Positions 53,214 through 62,286 of a stretch of 64,000 nt of DNA are shown in pieces; positions within the stretch are counted from its first letter, which is position 1, and the number at the start of each line of letters is the position of its first letter. Origin of the DNA: Bradyrhizobium sediminis (lineage in GTDB: Bacteria > Pseudomonadota > Alphaproteobacteria > Rhizobiales > Xanthobacteraceae). The stretch is taken from the NCBI RefSeq assembly GCF_018736085.1, contig NZ_CP076134.1, positions 5,156,501 to 5,220,500 on the forward strand. The letters run 5' to 3'. Below the pieces are notes generated by a model. The model saw nothing but the letters and a program-made list of their open reading frames with translations. It did no database searches and had not been told where the DNA came from. Made by a program: the position numbers and the translations under genes.

Positions 53214-55065
53214 AGAAATCGTCGCTGTCGGGACGCTCGGCGGGATCGTCTCCGCTAGCATCGGATTCCGGCGGCTCGGGGGCAAGCCTGCGCACCTCAA
53301 CCACCTTGGCGCCGGGAAATCGCGCCAGCACCTCCTGTACCCTGGGATCGGCTTCCGCGGCGCGCTCGCGCTGGCTTTTTTGCAATTCGTTCTGCGAACG
53401 CAGCGTCGGCTGTCCAGCCTCGTTGGACACGATCACGGTCCAGCGCCGCCCGGTCCATTGCTCCAGCTTGCGCGAGAGATCGTTGATCAGGGTCCGCGCC
53501 GCGCTACGCTCCAGCGCCAGTTCGAGCCGGCCGTCCTCGATACGGACCAGGCGGACATCGGCTTCCAGCGCGGCCTTTGTCAAGAGATCGCGTTTCTCGC
53601 CGGCCAGCGCCACCAGTTCGGGAAAGCTTGCGATCTTGAGCGCTGCGGGTGCGGACTGCGTCTCCGCCATCGGCGCCATCATCTGCGGGCGCGCCGAAGG
53701 TTCGGCGCTGGCGCGCGGCGCGGCAGACGCGCGCGGGGCCGAAGGCTGCATCGAAGACATCGCCGGCGCGGGCGTCGTCCGCGCCGGCGCAGCGCTTGCT
53801 GCGGCAACCGGCGAGGCGCCGCCGTTCTGTTCGATCATCCGGATCGCCTCGTCCGGCGTCGGCAAATCCGCGACATAGGCGATGCGCACCAGCACCATTT
53901 CCGCGGCCGCCGCCGGCCGGGTCGCGGCCTGCACCTCGGTGATGCCCTTGAGCAGCATCTGCCACATCCGCGACAGCACCCGCATCGACAGCTTGGACGC
54001 GAAATCGCGGGCGCGCACGCGCTCGGTCTCGCCGAAGGCGACGTTGTCGGCGGTCGCCGGCACGATCTTGACGCGGGTGACGAAGTTGACGAATTCGGCG
54101 AGATCGGACAGCACCACGATCGGATCGGCGCCGGTGTCGTATTGCTCGCGGAATTCCCTGAAAGCGCTGGCGATGTCGCCGCGCGCCAGCTGTTCGAACA
54201 GATCGATCACCCGGGTGCGGTCGGCGAGGCCGAGCATCTGTCGCACCGCATCGGCGCGCACCGGGCCCGCCGCATGCGCTATCGCCTGGTCGAACAGCGA
54301 CAGCGAATCGCGCACCGAGCCTTCCGCCGCGCGCGCCAGGATGCCGAGCGCCTCCGGCTCGACCTCGACGTTCTCCTTCGCCGCGATATTGGCAAGATGC
54401 CCCATCAGCACGTCGGCATCGACCCGGCGCATGTCGAACCGCTGGCAGCGCGACAGCACCGTGACCGGCACTTTGCGGATTTCGGTGGTGGCGAACACGA
54501 ATTTGGCGTGCTCGGGCGGCTCTTCCAGCGTCTTCAGGAAGGCGTTGAAGGCCGCGGTCGACAGCATGTGGACTTCGTCGATGATGTAGACCTTGTAGCG
54601 GGCGCTGGCCGGCGCATAGCGCACGCTGTCGTTGATCTGGCGCACGTCGTCGACGCCGGTATGGGACGCGGCGTCCATTTCCAGCACGTCCATGTGCCGG
54701 CTTTCCATGATCGCCTGGCAATGCACGCCCAGAACGGGCATGTGGATGGTCGGCCCCTTCACCGAACCGTCCGGCAGCTCGTAATTCAGCGCGCGGGCGA
54801 GAATCCGCGCCGTGGTGGTTTTGCCGACGCCGCGCACGCCGGTCAGGATCCAGGCCTGCGGGATCCGCCCGGTTTCGAATGCGTTGGAAACGGTACGGAC
54901 CACGGCATCCTGGCCGATCAGGTCGTCGAAGCTGGACGGGCGGTATTTCCGCGCCAGCACGCGGTAATGCTTGCCGGCCTCCGGCGGGCCGCCGAGATCG
55001 AAGCCGCCCTGATGGGCGCTTTCGGCATCGTTGGGGGGCGTTACGGGGATGCCAGCGTCGGTCAT
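53212..55065 (-). CDS. dnaX: DNA polymerase III tau/gamma subunit
   Basis: 617 residues. Walker A GVRGVGKTT at 76-84, the DEVHMLSTAAFNAFLKTLEE region, SRC motif SRCQRFDMRR, then domain III and a long Pro/Ala-rich linker followed by a tau-like C-terminal domain (LARFPGAKVVEVRRL). The zinc module is degenerate: the GVHCQAIMES region keeps only one cysteine where E. coli has four, a trait I believe is shared by this group. Start MTDAGIPVTP; the frame from 55119 is not needed. Clamp loader. Confidence 0.96.
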   Translation of the reverse strand: MTDAGIPVTPPNDAESAHQGGFDLGGPPEAGKHYRVLARKYRPSSFDDLIGQDAVVRTVSNAFETGRIPQAWILTGVRGVGKTTTARILARALNYELPDGSVKGPTIHMPVLGVHCQAIMESRHMDVLEMDAASHTGVDDVRQINDSVRYAPASARYKVYIIDEVHMLSTAAFNAFLKTLEEPPEHAKFVFATTEIRKVPVTVLSRCQRFDMRRVDADVLMGHLANIAAKENVEVEPEALGILARAAEGSVRDSLSLFDQAIAHAAGPVRADAVRQMLGLADRTRVIDLFEQLARGDIASAFREFREQYDTGADPIVVLSDLAEFVNFVTRVKIVPATADNVAFGETERVRARDFASKLSMRVLSRMWQMLLKGITEVQAATRPAAAAEMVLVRIAYVADLPTPDEAIRMIEQNGGASPVAAASAAPARTTPAPAMSSMQPSAPRASAAPRASAEPSARPQMMAPMAETQSAPAALKIASFPELVALAGEKRDLLTKAALEADVRLVRIEDGRLELALERSAARTLINDLSRKLEQWTGRRWTVIVSNEAGQPTLRSQNELQKSQRERAAEADPRVQEVLARFPGAKVVEVRRLAPEPPESDASGDDPAERPDSDDF

Positions 55066-55172
55066 CGATCGATCCGCAATTGATTGTCTCTCGAAGCCGG
55101 CTTGCGGAAAGGGAGCCAAATCAAGCGCAGCACGGGATAGCCCATCTTGCGCGATTCGCTCGAAAAAACAGG

Positions 55173-55270
55173 TAGGAGACTGACGAGCGACCCGATCCGG
55201 ACCTCGTTAGGGCTGCTTCCTTCCGGACCTGACCCGGTTGGCGAGTGGCTCGTCCACCGCCAATCTCCCG
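55173..55270 (-). ncRNA. ffs: Signal recognition particle RNA (4.5S type)
   Basis: On the minus strand the apical loop reads GGTCAGGTCCGGAAGGAAGC, the invariant SRP domain IV sequence. The outer helix forms from GGAGAT near 55268 and GTCTCC near 55175, and inner GACGAGC pairs with GCTCGTC. Right after the 3' end comes TTTTTT on that strand, a terminator. Its place just upstream of dnaX is conserved in many bacteria. Ends are approximate to a few bases. Confidence 0.95.
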
Positions 55271-55361
55271 GCCCTTATTTGGGGCCAAAAGCCCCGGAAA
55301 GCAAGCGGGGACGGGAGGGGTTTGCGGGACTTGCTCAAAAAGGCGGAAAGGCATTAGTTGC

Positions 55362-55448
55362 CGTCATGGCCGGGCTTGTCCCGGCCATCCACGTCTTTCT
55401 TTGCTGCCAAACAAGACGTGGATGCCCGGCACAAGGCCGGGCATGACG
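55362..55448. repeat. Intergenic repeat (CGTCATGGCCGGGCTTGTCCCGG type)
   Basis: Long inverted repeat from CGTCATGGCCGGGC to GGCCGGGCATGACG between ffs and the HIT gene. Same family as 46089-46178. The longest HIT frame starts inside it; the encoded peptide is a repeat artefact. Confidence 0.85.
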
Positions 55449-55459
55449 AGGGAACATGT

Positions 55460-55885
55460 ATGCCTTCTGACGCCCCCGCCTGGTCGCTGCATTCACAGCT
55501 TAAAAAGGACACCATCGACATCGGCGACCTGCCGCTGTGCCGGGTGCTCGTGATCAAGGACGCCCATTACCCCTGGCTGCTGCTGGTGCCGCGCCGGCCC
55601 GACGCCGTCGAGATCATCGACCTCAGCGAGATCGAGCAGGCGCAGTTGATGACCGAGATCAACCGCGTCGCCCGGGCCCTGAAGGAAGTCACCAAGTGCG
55701 ACAAGCTGAATATCGCGGCGCTGGGCAATCTGGTGCCGCAACTGCACGTCCATATCATCGCGCGGCGCTCCAGCGACGCCGCCTGGCCGCGTCCGGTCTG
55801 GGGGGTGATGCCGCCGCTGGCGCACGACGCCGAAGAAGTCCAGAATTTCATCAGCGCGCTGCGCCGCAAGATTTGGCTTGGTTGA
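55460..55885 (+). CDS. HIT-family protein
   Basis: 141 residues with the histidine triad as QLHVHIIAR near residue 96-104 (HxHxH pattern variant) and upstream LLLVPRRPDAVEIIDL. HIT proteins are nucleotidyl hydrolases/transferases. Start MPSDAPAW at 55460; the longer frame from 55358 is translated intergenic repeat. The nudC gene begins 4 bases after its stop, so the two nucleotide-clearing genes are coupled. Confidence 0.9.
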   Translation: MPSDAPAWSLHSQLKKDTIDIGDLPLCRVLVIKDAHYPWLLLVPRRPDAVEIIDLSEIEQAQLMTEINRVARALKEVTKCDKLNIAALGNLVPQLHVHIIARRSSDAAWPRPVWGVMPPLAHDAEEVQNFISALRRKIWLG

Positions 55886-55889
55886 ACCC

Positions 55890-56840
55890 ATGACAGCATT
55901 CGACAAGTTTCCACTGGGGCGGCCCGCCTTCGTCACCAATATTCTGGATCGCGCCGCGCATCTGCGCTCCAACGACGAGAAACTGCTCGCGCTGGAAGGG
56001 CATCGCGACGCCCGCGCCTATGTGGTGCATCGCGATTCGCTGGTGGTGAAGCAGGAAGCCGGCGGTCCCCGCGCGCTCTTGACCCTCGACGAGGCGCTGA
56101 AATTCGGCGCCAATCCGGGCACGATCTTCCTGGGCCTGCGCGACGGTGCACCGGTGTTCGGCATGGGCATCTCGGCCGCATCGGTCGAGAAGCTCCTGAC
56201 CCGCGACGACGTCGCCGTCACCGAGTTGCGCGGCATGGCGATGCAGGGCGTGATCCCGCCCGAGCAGCTCTCGGCGATCGCGATGGCGAAATCGATGGTG
56301 AGCTGGCATCAGCGCCACGGCTATTGCGCCAATTGCGGAACCCGCACCGCGATGAAGGAAGGCGGCTGGAAGCGCGACTGCCCGAATTGCAAGGCCGAGC
56401 ATTTTCCGCGCACCGATCCCGTCGTGATCATGCTGGTGACATCAGGCGACAAATGCCTGATGGGCCGGCAGAAGCAGTTTCCGCCGGGCATGTGGTCGTG
56501 CCTTGCGGGTTTCGTCGAGGCCGCCGAGACCATCGAGGACGCGGTCCGGCGCGAAATTTTCGAGGAATCCGGGATCCACTGCACCGACGTGAACTACTAC
56601 ATGACGCAGCCTTGGCCCTATCCGTCATCCCTGATGATCGGATGCACCGCGCGCGCCACCAGCGAGGACATCATCGTCGATCACGCCGAACTGGAGGATG
56701 CCCGCTGGTTCGACCGCGCCGAGGCCACGCTGATGATCAAGCGGCAGCATCCCGACGGCCTCGCCGGACCGCATCCGTTCGCGATTGCCCATCATTTGCT
56801 CGGACGCTGGCTGCATGAGGGCCCGGACGCGCGCGCATAG
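55890..56840 (+). CDS. nudC: NAD(+) diphosphatase / RNA NAD-decapping NudC
   Basis: 316 residues. Zinc ribbon Cys146, Cys149, Cys164, Cys167, Nudix box at 207-229 (GFVEAAETIEDAVRREIFEE start) and the NudC-specific TQPWPYPSS at 239-247. Hydrolyses NADH or NAD caps on RNA. ATG at 55890 preferred over TTG at 55878 inside the HIT stop. No signs of truncation. Confidence 0.95.
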   Translation: MTAFDKFPLGRPAFVTNILDRAAHLRSNDEKLLALEGHRDARAYVVHRDSLVVKQEAGGPRALLTLDEALKFGANPGTIFLGLRDGAPVFGMGISAASVEKLLTRDDVAVTELRGMAMQGVIPPEQLSAIAMAKSMVSWHQRHGYCANCGTRTAMKEGGWKRDCPNCKAEHFPRTDPVVIMLVTSGDKCLMGRQKQFPPGMWSCLAGFVEAAETIEDAVRREIFEESGIHCTDVNYYMTQPWPYPSSLMIGCTARATSEDIIVDHAELEDARWFDRAEATLMIKRQHPDGLAGPHPFAIAHHLLGRWLHEGPDARA

Positions 56841-56906
56841 CGGGGAACGCCCTATGGCTCGATCGATTAACTCCGGACCAGGGTTCCGGGACAACGCGGA
56901 ACCGGC

Positions 56907-57884
56907 ATGACGGATTCCCGCATGAACTTTCAAGCCGCCGCGCCGAAGATCCCGCCGCGCATTCTCTGCATCGGCATGCCGGTGCGCGACCTGACGTTCC
57001 GCGTCAGCGGCGTTCCCGCGCGCGGCTCCAAGGAGAACGCCAGCCATTTCGACGAAATCTGCGGCGGCAACGCGCTCAACGCCGCGATCGGAATCGTCCG
57101 GCTCGGCGGCCGCGCCTCGATCTGCGGCCCGACGGGCGACGTCCGAGAAACATCGAGCCGTTTTATCTTCGAAAAACTCGCCCACGAAGGCATCGAGACC
57201 AGGCACATCGTGCACATGCCGGGACTGGTGACGCCGATCTCGTCCGTCATGGTCGATCCGAGCGGCGAGCGCACCATCGTCACCTTCCGCGATCCGGAGT
57301 TGTGGAAGGTCCGCCTGCCCGGCACCGAAACGCTGCTGGAAGATTGTGCCGCCATCCTCACCGAGAGCCGCTGCGCGGAATTCTGCACCGATCTGTGCGC
57401 CGAGGCGCGCCGCCGCGGCATCCCCGTGATTGTGGACGTCGACCGCGCGATGTCGCTGCGGGAAGGCCTGCTCACCGCTTCTTCCCATTTGGTATTCTCG
57501 AGCGAGCCGCTGCAGGAGACCGCCGATGTCACCGATGACGGCCAGGCGCTGAAAAAGATTGCGAAGCTGACGCCGTCGTTCTTGGCGGGGACGCGCGGGC
57601 CGAAAGGCACGATCTGGCTCGACGAGCAGGGCCATCTGCAGGAGACGCCGGCTTTCCCGGTGCACACCGTGGATACGCTCGGCGCCGGCGACGTGTTCCA
57701 TGGCGCGTTCGCGCTCGCGATTACCGAACAGCAGGAATTGCGGCAGGCGCTCCGCTTCGCTTCGGCCGCGGCGGCCCTGAAATGCACCCGCTTCGGTGGC
57801 GCCTTTGCCGCCCCGCAACGCGCTGAAGTGGAACAGCTTTTGGGCCAGGGCCAGACCGCCAATCCGGCTCAGGACGGCCAATGA
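56907..57884 (+). CDS. PfkB-family carbohydrate kinase
   Basis: 325 residues. The C-terminal PfkB signature DTLGAGDVFHGAF (about 257-269) with the catalytic Asp, and an N-terminal CGGNALNAAIGIVRLGGRA glycine motif. Substrate sugar not assigned; the sequence style is like 2-keto-3-deoxygluconate or fructose-type members but this is only a guess. An Lrp-type gene follows after 70 bases and may regulate it. Confidence 0.9.
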   Translation: MTDSRMNFQAAAPKIPPRILCIGMPVRDLTFRVSGVPARGSKENASHFDEICGGNALNAAIGIVRLGGRASICGPTGDVRETSSRFIFEKLAHEGIETRHIVHMPGLVTPISSVMVDPSGERTIVTFRDPELWKVRLPGTETLLEDCAAILTESRCAEFCTDLCAEARRRGIPVIVDVDRAMSLREGLLTASSHLVFSSEPLQETADVTDDGQALKKIAKLTPSFLAGTRGPKGTIWLDEQGHLQETPAFPVHTVDTLGAGDVFHGAFALAITEQQELRQALRFASAAAALKCTRFGGAFAAPQRAEVEQLLGQGQTANPAQDGQ

Positions 57885-57902
57885 CGGGCTTGTCTTAGAA
57901 GA

Positions 57903-57944
57903 TTTTTCTCTATATGAGGGATACAAACCTCAAATATGGAAAAA
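57903..57944. promoter_or_regulatory. Imperfect palindrome before the Lrp-type gene, likely operator
   Basis: A 17-base arm (57903-57919, TTTTTCTCTATATGAGG) and the opposite arm (57928-57944) match at 14 of 17 positions when complemented, with an 8-base spacer, in an AT-rich 70-base gap. Lrp/AsnC proteins often bind such AT-rich palindromes upstream of their own gene, so autoregulation is likely. Confidence 0.5.
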
Positions 57945-57954
57945 AGTTCTTCCC

Positions 57955-58455
57955 ATGACCGATCTCGCCACCCAGGTTCTCGAGCCCAACCGCCGCCTCG
58001 ACGCCATCGACCGCAAGATTCTGACCGTGCTGCAGGAGGACGCCTCGCTCTCGGTCGCCGAGATCGGCGACCGCGTCGGCCTGTCCTCGACGCCGTGCTG
58101 GAAGCGGATCCAGCGGCTCGAGGCCGACGGGGTGATCCTGCGCCGGGTCGCATTGGTCGACCAGAACAAGATCGGGCTCGGCATTACCGTGTTCGTCTCG
58201 GTCGAGAGCGCCGATCATTCCGAGGCCTGGCTCAGGACCTTTGCCAGCGCCGTCAGCGCGATGCCGGAGGTGATGGAGTTCTACCGGATGGCCGGCGACG
58301 TCGACTACATGCTGCGCGTCGTGGTCGCGAACATGCAGAGCTATGACGTGTTCTACAAGAAACTGATCGGCGCGGTGCCGCTGAAGAACGTGACGTCGCG
58401 CTTTGCGATGGAAAAGATCAAGTCGGTCACCGCATACCCGGTGCCGGCAGCGTAA
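57955..58455 (+). CDS. Lrp/AsnC-family transcriptional regulator
   Basis: 166 residues. N-terminal helix-turn-helix (DASLSVAEIGDRVGLSSTPC then WKRIQRLEADGVI) and the C-terminal RAM ligand domain (FYRMAGDVDYMLRVVVANMQ). The frame is open upstream to 57796, but the ATG at 57955 gives the normal N-terminus. Amino-acid sensing is likely; target and ligand unknown. Confidence 0.95.
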   Translation: MTDLATQVLEPNRRLDAIDRKILTVLQEDASLSVAEIGDRVGLSSTPCWKRIQRLEADGVILRRVALVDQNKIGLGITVFVSVESADHSEAWLRTFASAVSAMPEVMEFYRMAGDVDYMLRVVVANMQSYDVFYKKLIGAVPLKNVTSRFAMEKIKSVTAYPVPAA

Positions 58456-58641
58456 CCGCGGATCCTGGCACGCGACGTCTTTTCGATTTCCATCACAAGC
58501 GCTCTGGCGCGCGCCTGAATCGTTCCTCGCGGACAATAACAACCGCTGCTCGCCAATGACGGCCCGGATGCGGGCATCTCCCCCGTAGTTCTACAGCCGG
58601 GTCTTCACCCGAAGTTAGCTTTGTCGCTGTATTCGATCCCA

Positions 58642-58989
58642 ATGGGCCGGGTCCAGAACATCACGTCGTCTCGCTGGCCGGCCTGGCTCGGCGCCGCAGC
58701 TTTATTGCTGGCGAGCGTGACCGCGGTCGCGACGCTCTCATTCCAGGTTCGTCCCGGCACTGAGGTTGTGGCCGTGGCCTTTCCGCCGTGGTGGACCGCC
58801 CAGCAAATCTTCGCCGCCACCGCCTCGGCTGACGCCGCGGTCGTCAGAACGACCGCCGTTGCGACCCTGCTCGTGGTCAGACCCAACGATCATGAAGGCC
58901 TGAGCCGCCTGCGTCAGGCCGGCGCCTGGCTGACGATCGATCCCCAGGCCGTTGCCGCCTGCTTCAACACGACAGACAAGGAAATCTGA
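58642..58989 (+). CDS. Small membrane-anchored hypothetical protein
   Basis: 115 residues. One membrane helix at about 17-37 ([20 protein letters not shown]) then a soluble domain with [11 protein letters not shown] and one late cysteine (VAACFNTT). No family recognised. Its stop is two bases before the chemoreceptor ATG, so it is translationally coupled and probably works with it. An upstream TTG (58621) would add seven residues. Confidence 0.7.
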   Translation: MGRVQNITSSRWPAWLGAAALLLASVTAVATLSFQVRPGTEVVAVAFPPWWTAQQIFAATASADAAVVRTTAVATLLVVRPNDHEGLSRLRQAGAWLTIDPQAVAACFNTTDKEI

Positions 58990-58991
58990 GC

Positions 58992-60461
58992 ATGGACATC
59001 CGCAGCAAGGATCTCGACACTTTGCGCGAAACCGCCAGCAAGGCGCTGATCGCGCTGCTCTGGCTGCATGTTCCGATCGCCATGGCCATCGGCATGGCGC
59101 GCGGCGCCAGCTGGCTGATCCCAACCCTCCTGATGGTGGCGTTTGCGGCGGCGGCGACCTTGTCGTGGCGCGCAGCCGGCAACGGCGTTTCCACCAGTCT
59201 GGTGGTGGCCGTCGCCCTGATGGGCGGGGTTTCGATCTTCACGTTCCAGCTGTCCGGACATCCCTGGCAGATCGACATCCACATGTACTTCTTTGCGGCG
59301 CTGGCCTGCCTCGTCGCCTATTGCGACATCCGGCCGATCCTTGCCGGAACCGTCGCCGTCGCCCTGCATCACCTGGTGCTGAATTTCATCATTCCGGCGG
59401 CGATCTTCCCGGGCGGAGCCGATTTCGGACGCGTGGTGGTTCACGCCGGCATCCTCATCGTCGAAGCCGCCGTGCTGGTCTGGGTCGCTCATCAGCTCGC
59501 GACCCTGTTCATGACGACGGCGCAGAAGACGGCCGAAGCCGAAGCGGCGACCGTCGCCGAGGCCCGCGCCAATGCGCAGCGCGGCGAGGCCGAGCAGCGC
59601 TCCCGGCTGGAACGCGACACGGCGATGCGCGGGCTCGCTACCGAGTTCGAGAGCAAGATCGGCCATATCGTCGAAGCCGTCGCCGTGGCCGCCCGCGAAA
59701 TGCAGGGCATGTCCTCGTCGATGAGCAATAGCAGCGGGGAAGCCGCGCGGCAGACGGCCGCGGCCGCCGCCGCGTCTTCCCAGGCTTCGCTCAATGTCGG
59801 AACCGTGGCCTCGGCGACGGAGGAGCTGACCGCCTCGATCAGCGAAATCGCGCAACAGGCGACGCGCTCCGCCACCGTCACCGGAAAGGCGGCCGAAGAG
59901 GCCCGCCGCACCAACGCCGTCGTCGAGGGCCTCGCAACAGGGACCCAGAAGATCGGCGAAGTCGTGACCCTGATCCAGAGCATCGCCAGCCAGACCAATC
60001 TGCTGGCGCTGAATGCCACGATCGAAGCGGCCCGCGCCGGCGAGCACGGCCGCGGATTTGCGGTGGTGGCCAGCGAAGTCAAGGCGCTGGCCAATCAGAC
60101 CGCGAAGGCGACGGAAGAAATTTCGACGCAGATCCAGAGCATTCAGGCCGCGACCGGCGACGCCGTCAGTGCGATCCAGGCGATCGGCGGCACCATCGCC
60201 GAAATCAACGAAATCTCCAACGCCATCGCTGCCGCCGTCGAACAACAGGGATCGGCGACACGCGAGATCTCCGGCAACGTACAGCAGGCGGCGGACGGCA
60301 CCCGCGAGGTCAATGATAACATCGTCGGTGTGGCCGAGGCCTCGGACCAGCTCGGCACCTCGGCCTCGAAGCTCCTGGACGCCGCCACCGGACTGTCATC
60401 GCAATCCGACCGGCTGAAATTCGAGGTCGGCAGCTTCCTGGACTCGGTGCGCGCGGCGTAG
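58992..60461 (+). CDS. Methyl-accepting chemotaxis protein with multi-helix membrane sensor
   Basis: 489 residues. The first 175 carry about six membrane helices (including [20 protein letters not shown] and [17 protein letters not shown]) in place of a periplasmic domain, so the signal is sensed in or at the membrane. Then a coiled-coil and a full MCP signalling domain with hairpin tip [20 protein letters not shown]. No CheW/CheA genes are near. Works with the preceding coupled small membrane protein (inference). Confidence 0.95.
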   Translation: MDIRSKDLDTLRETASKALIALLWLHVPIAMAIGMARGASWLIPTLLMVAFAAAATLSWRAAGNGVSTSLVVAVALMGGVSIFTFQLSGHPWQIDIHMYFFAALACLVAYCDIRPILAGTVAVALHHLVLNFIIPAAIFPGGADFGRVVVHAGILIVEAAVLVWVAHQLATLFMTTAQKTAEAEAATVAEARANAQRGEAEQRSRLERDTAMRGLATEFESKIGHIVEAVAVAAREMQGMSSSMSNSSGEAARQTAAAAAASSQASLNVGTVASATEELTASISEIAQQATRSATVTGKAAEEARRTNAVVEGLATGTQKIGEVVTLIQSIASQTNLLALNATIEAARAGEHGRGFAVVASEVKALANQTAKATEEISTQIQSIQAATGDAVSAIQAIGGTIAEINEISNAIAAAVEQQGSATREISGNVQQAADGTREVNDNIVGVAEASDQLGTSASKLLDAATGLSSQSDRLKFEVGSFLDSVRAA

Positions 60462-60472
60462 GCAGGAAAGCT

Positions 60473-60655
60473 CCCTCGCCCCGCTCTTGCGGGGGCGAGA
60501 CGAGCGAAGCTCGCTCTTAGAGGGTTGGGGTGAGGGGCCGCTTCCGCATATTCGGACGACGGGGTGCGCGCGGTGAGTCCCCCTCACCCGGATCGCTCCG
60601 GACGATGCTTCGCATCGCCGAGGCGATCCGACCTCTCCCCGCAAGCGGGGCGAGG
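60473..60655. repeat. Intergenic repeat (CCCTCGCCCCGCTCTTGCGGGGGCGAG type)
   Basis: About 180 bases between the convergent chemoreceptor and phosphomannomutase genes, ending CTCTCCCCGCAAGCGGGGCGAGG. A looser relative of the CTCCC repeats at 40.7 and 50.0 kb. Likely to act also as a bidirectional terminator. Confidence 0.7.
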
Positions 60656-60665
60656 TAAAGGAAGG

Positions 60666-62165
60666 TCAAATCGTCTGATTGTATTCGCCGACCTCGGGAT
60701 GGGTGCGCAGCACCACATTCATCGCCTCGAACAAATCGTGCATGCGCTGCTCGGAAACCGGGCTCTCGACCACCACCACCAGTTCCGGCTTGTTGGATGA
60801 CGCCCGCACCAGGCCCCAGCTGCCGTCCTCGACGGTGACGCGCACGCCGTTGACAGTGACGAGATCGCGGATCTTCTGCCCCGCCACCTTCGCGCCCTGC
60901 TTCTGCATCGCCTCGAAATGCTTCACCACGGCGTCGACCACGCCGTATTTGGTCTCGTCGGCGCAATGCGGCGACATCGTCGGCGACGACCAGGTCTTCG
61001 GCAGCGCGTCCTTCAGATCCGCCATCGACTTGCCGGGCGCGCGATCGAGCATCTCGCAGACCGCGATCGCCGAGAGCAGGCCGTCGTCATAACCGCGGCC
61101 GAACGGCTTGTTGAAGAAGAAGTGGCCGGATTTCTCGAAGCCCGCCAGCGCGCCGAGTTCGTTGGTGCGGCGCTTCATGTAGGAGTGGCCGGTCTTCCAG
61201 TAGGTGGTGTTGGCCCCTTGCGCCTGCAGCACCGGGTCGGTCACGAACAGCCCGGTCGATTTCACGTCGACCACGAATTGCGCGTTGTTGTGGATCGCCG
61301 ACATGTCGCGGGCCAGCATCACGCCGACCTTGTCGGCGAATATCTCTTCGCCGGTATTGTCGACCACGCCGCAGCGGTCGCCGTCGCCGTCGAAGCCGAG
61401 GCCGACATCGGCCTTGTGCTCAAGCACCGCGTCGCGGATGGCGTGCAGCATTTCCATGTCTTCGGGGTTGGGATTGTATTTCGGAAAGGTGTGATCGAGC
61501 TCGGTGTCGAGCGGCACCACCTCGCAGCCGATCGCCTGCATCACCTGCGGCGCGAACGCGCCTGCGGTGCCGTTGCCGCAGGCGACCACGACTTTCAGCT
61601 TGCGCTTCAGCTTCGGGTGCTTGGTCAGATCGGCGATGTAGCGCGCCGGGAAATTCTCGTGAAACTGATAGGAGCCGCCGGCCTTGTTCCTGAAGTCGGC
61701 GTTGAGCACGATCTCCTTCAGCCGGGTCATCTCGTCCGGCCCGAAGGTCAGCGGCCGGTTGGCGCCCATCTTGACCCCGGTCCAGCCATTGTCGTTATGC
61801 GACGCCGTCACCATCGCGACGCAGGGCACGTCGAGTTCGAACTGCGCGAAATACGCCATCGGCGTCATGCACAGGCCGATGTCGTGAACCCTGCAGCCCG
61901 CGGCCTGCAGCCCCGAAATCAGCGCGTATTTGATCGAGGCCGAATAGCCGCGGAAATCATGCCCGGTGACGACCTCCTGCTTGACGCCGAGCTCCGCGAT
62001 CAGCGCCCCCAGCCCCATGCCCAGCGCCTGGATGCCCATCAGGTTGATTTCCTTGCCGAACAGCCAGCGCGCGTCATATTCGCGAAAGCCGGTCGCCTTC
62101 ACCATCGGCTCGGATTCATAGGCATAGGTATTCGGAACCAGCGCGGATTTCGGCTTCGGAAACAT
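60666..62165 (-). CDS. Phosphomannomutase/phosphoglucomutase
   Basis: 499 residues of the alpha-D-phosphohexomutase family. Catalytic Ser122 in TASHNDNGWTGVK, metal loop DGDGDRCG near 260, sugar-binding region YDDGLLSAI and the phosphate-binding domain 4 near the C-terminus (LVRASSNKPELVVVVES). Converts glucose- or mannose-6-phosphate to the 1-phosphate for surface polysaccharide or nucleotide sugars. The specificity between the two cannot be set. Confidence 0.95.
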   Translation of the reverse strand: MFPKPKSALVPNTYAYESEPMVKATGFREYDARWLFGKEINLMGIQALGMGLGALIAELGVKQEVVTGHDFRGYSASIKYALISGLQAAGCRVHDIGLCMTPMAYFAQFELDVPCVAMVTASHNDNGWTGVKMGANRPLTFGPDEMTRLKEIVLNADFRNKAGGSYQFHENFPARYIADLTKHPKLKRKLKVVVACGNGTAGAFAPQVMQAIGCEVVPLDTELDHTFPKYNPNPEDMEMLHAIRDAVLEHKADVGLGFDGDGDRCGVVDNTGEEIFADKVGVMLARDMSAIHNNAQFVVDVKSTGLFVTDPVLQAQGANTTYWKTGHSYMKRRTNELGALAGFEKSGHFFFNKPFGRGYDDGLLSAIAVCEMLDRAPGKSMADLKDALPKTWSSPTMSPHCADETKYGVVDAVVKHFEAMQKQGAKVAGQKIRDLVTVNGVRVTVEDGSWGLVRASSNKPELVVVVESPVSEQRMHDLFEAMNVVLRTHPEVGEYNQTI

Positions 62166-62286
62166 TCAGGCCTCGTGGTGAAATGCAGAAGGAACGCACC
62201 GCAGCCATAGCGAATGCGCGGGCGCGGCGAAAGGCGGGATAATGGCTTGTGGCGATTAATTGCGGCGGATTGGCAGCGAAGCCTGC

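Noticed and set aside
53380..55083. 567-codon open frame opposite dnaX
   Set aside because: Antisense shadow of dnaX.
55358..55460. Longer HIT protein start reading MPSWPGLSRPSTS
   Set aside because: The N-terminal extension is a translated intergenic repeat; homologous peptides of that type appear wherever the repeat lies in frame.
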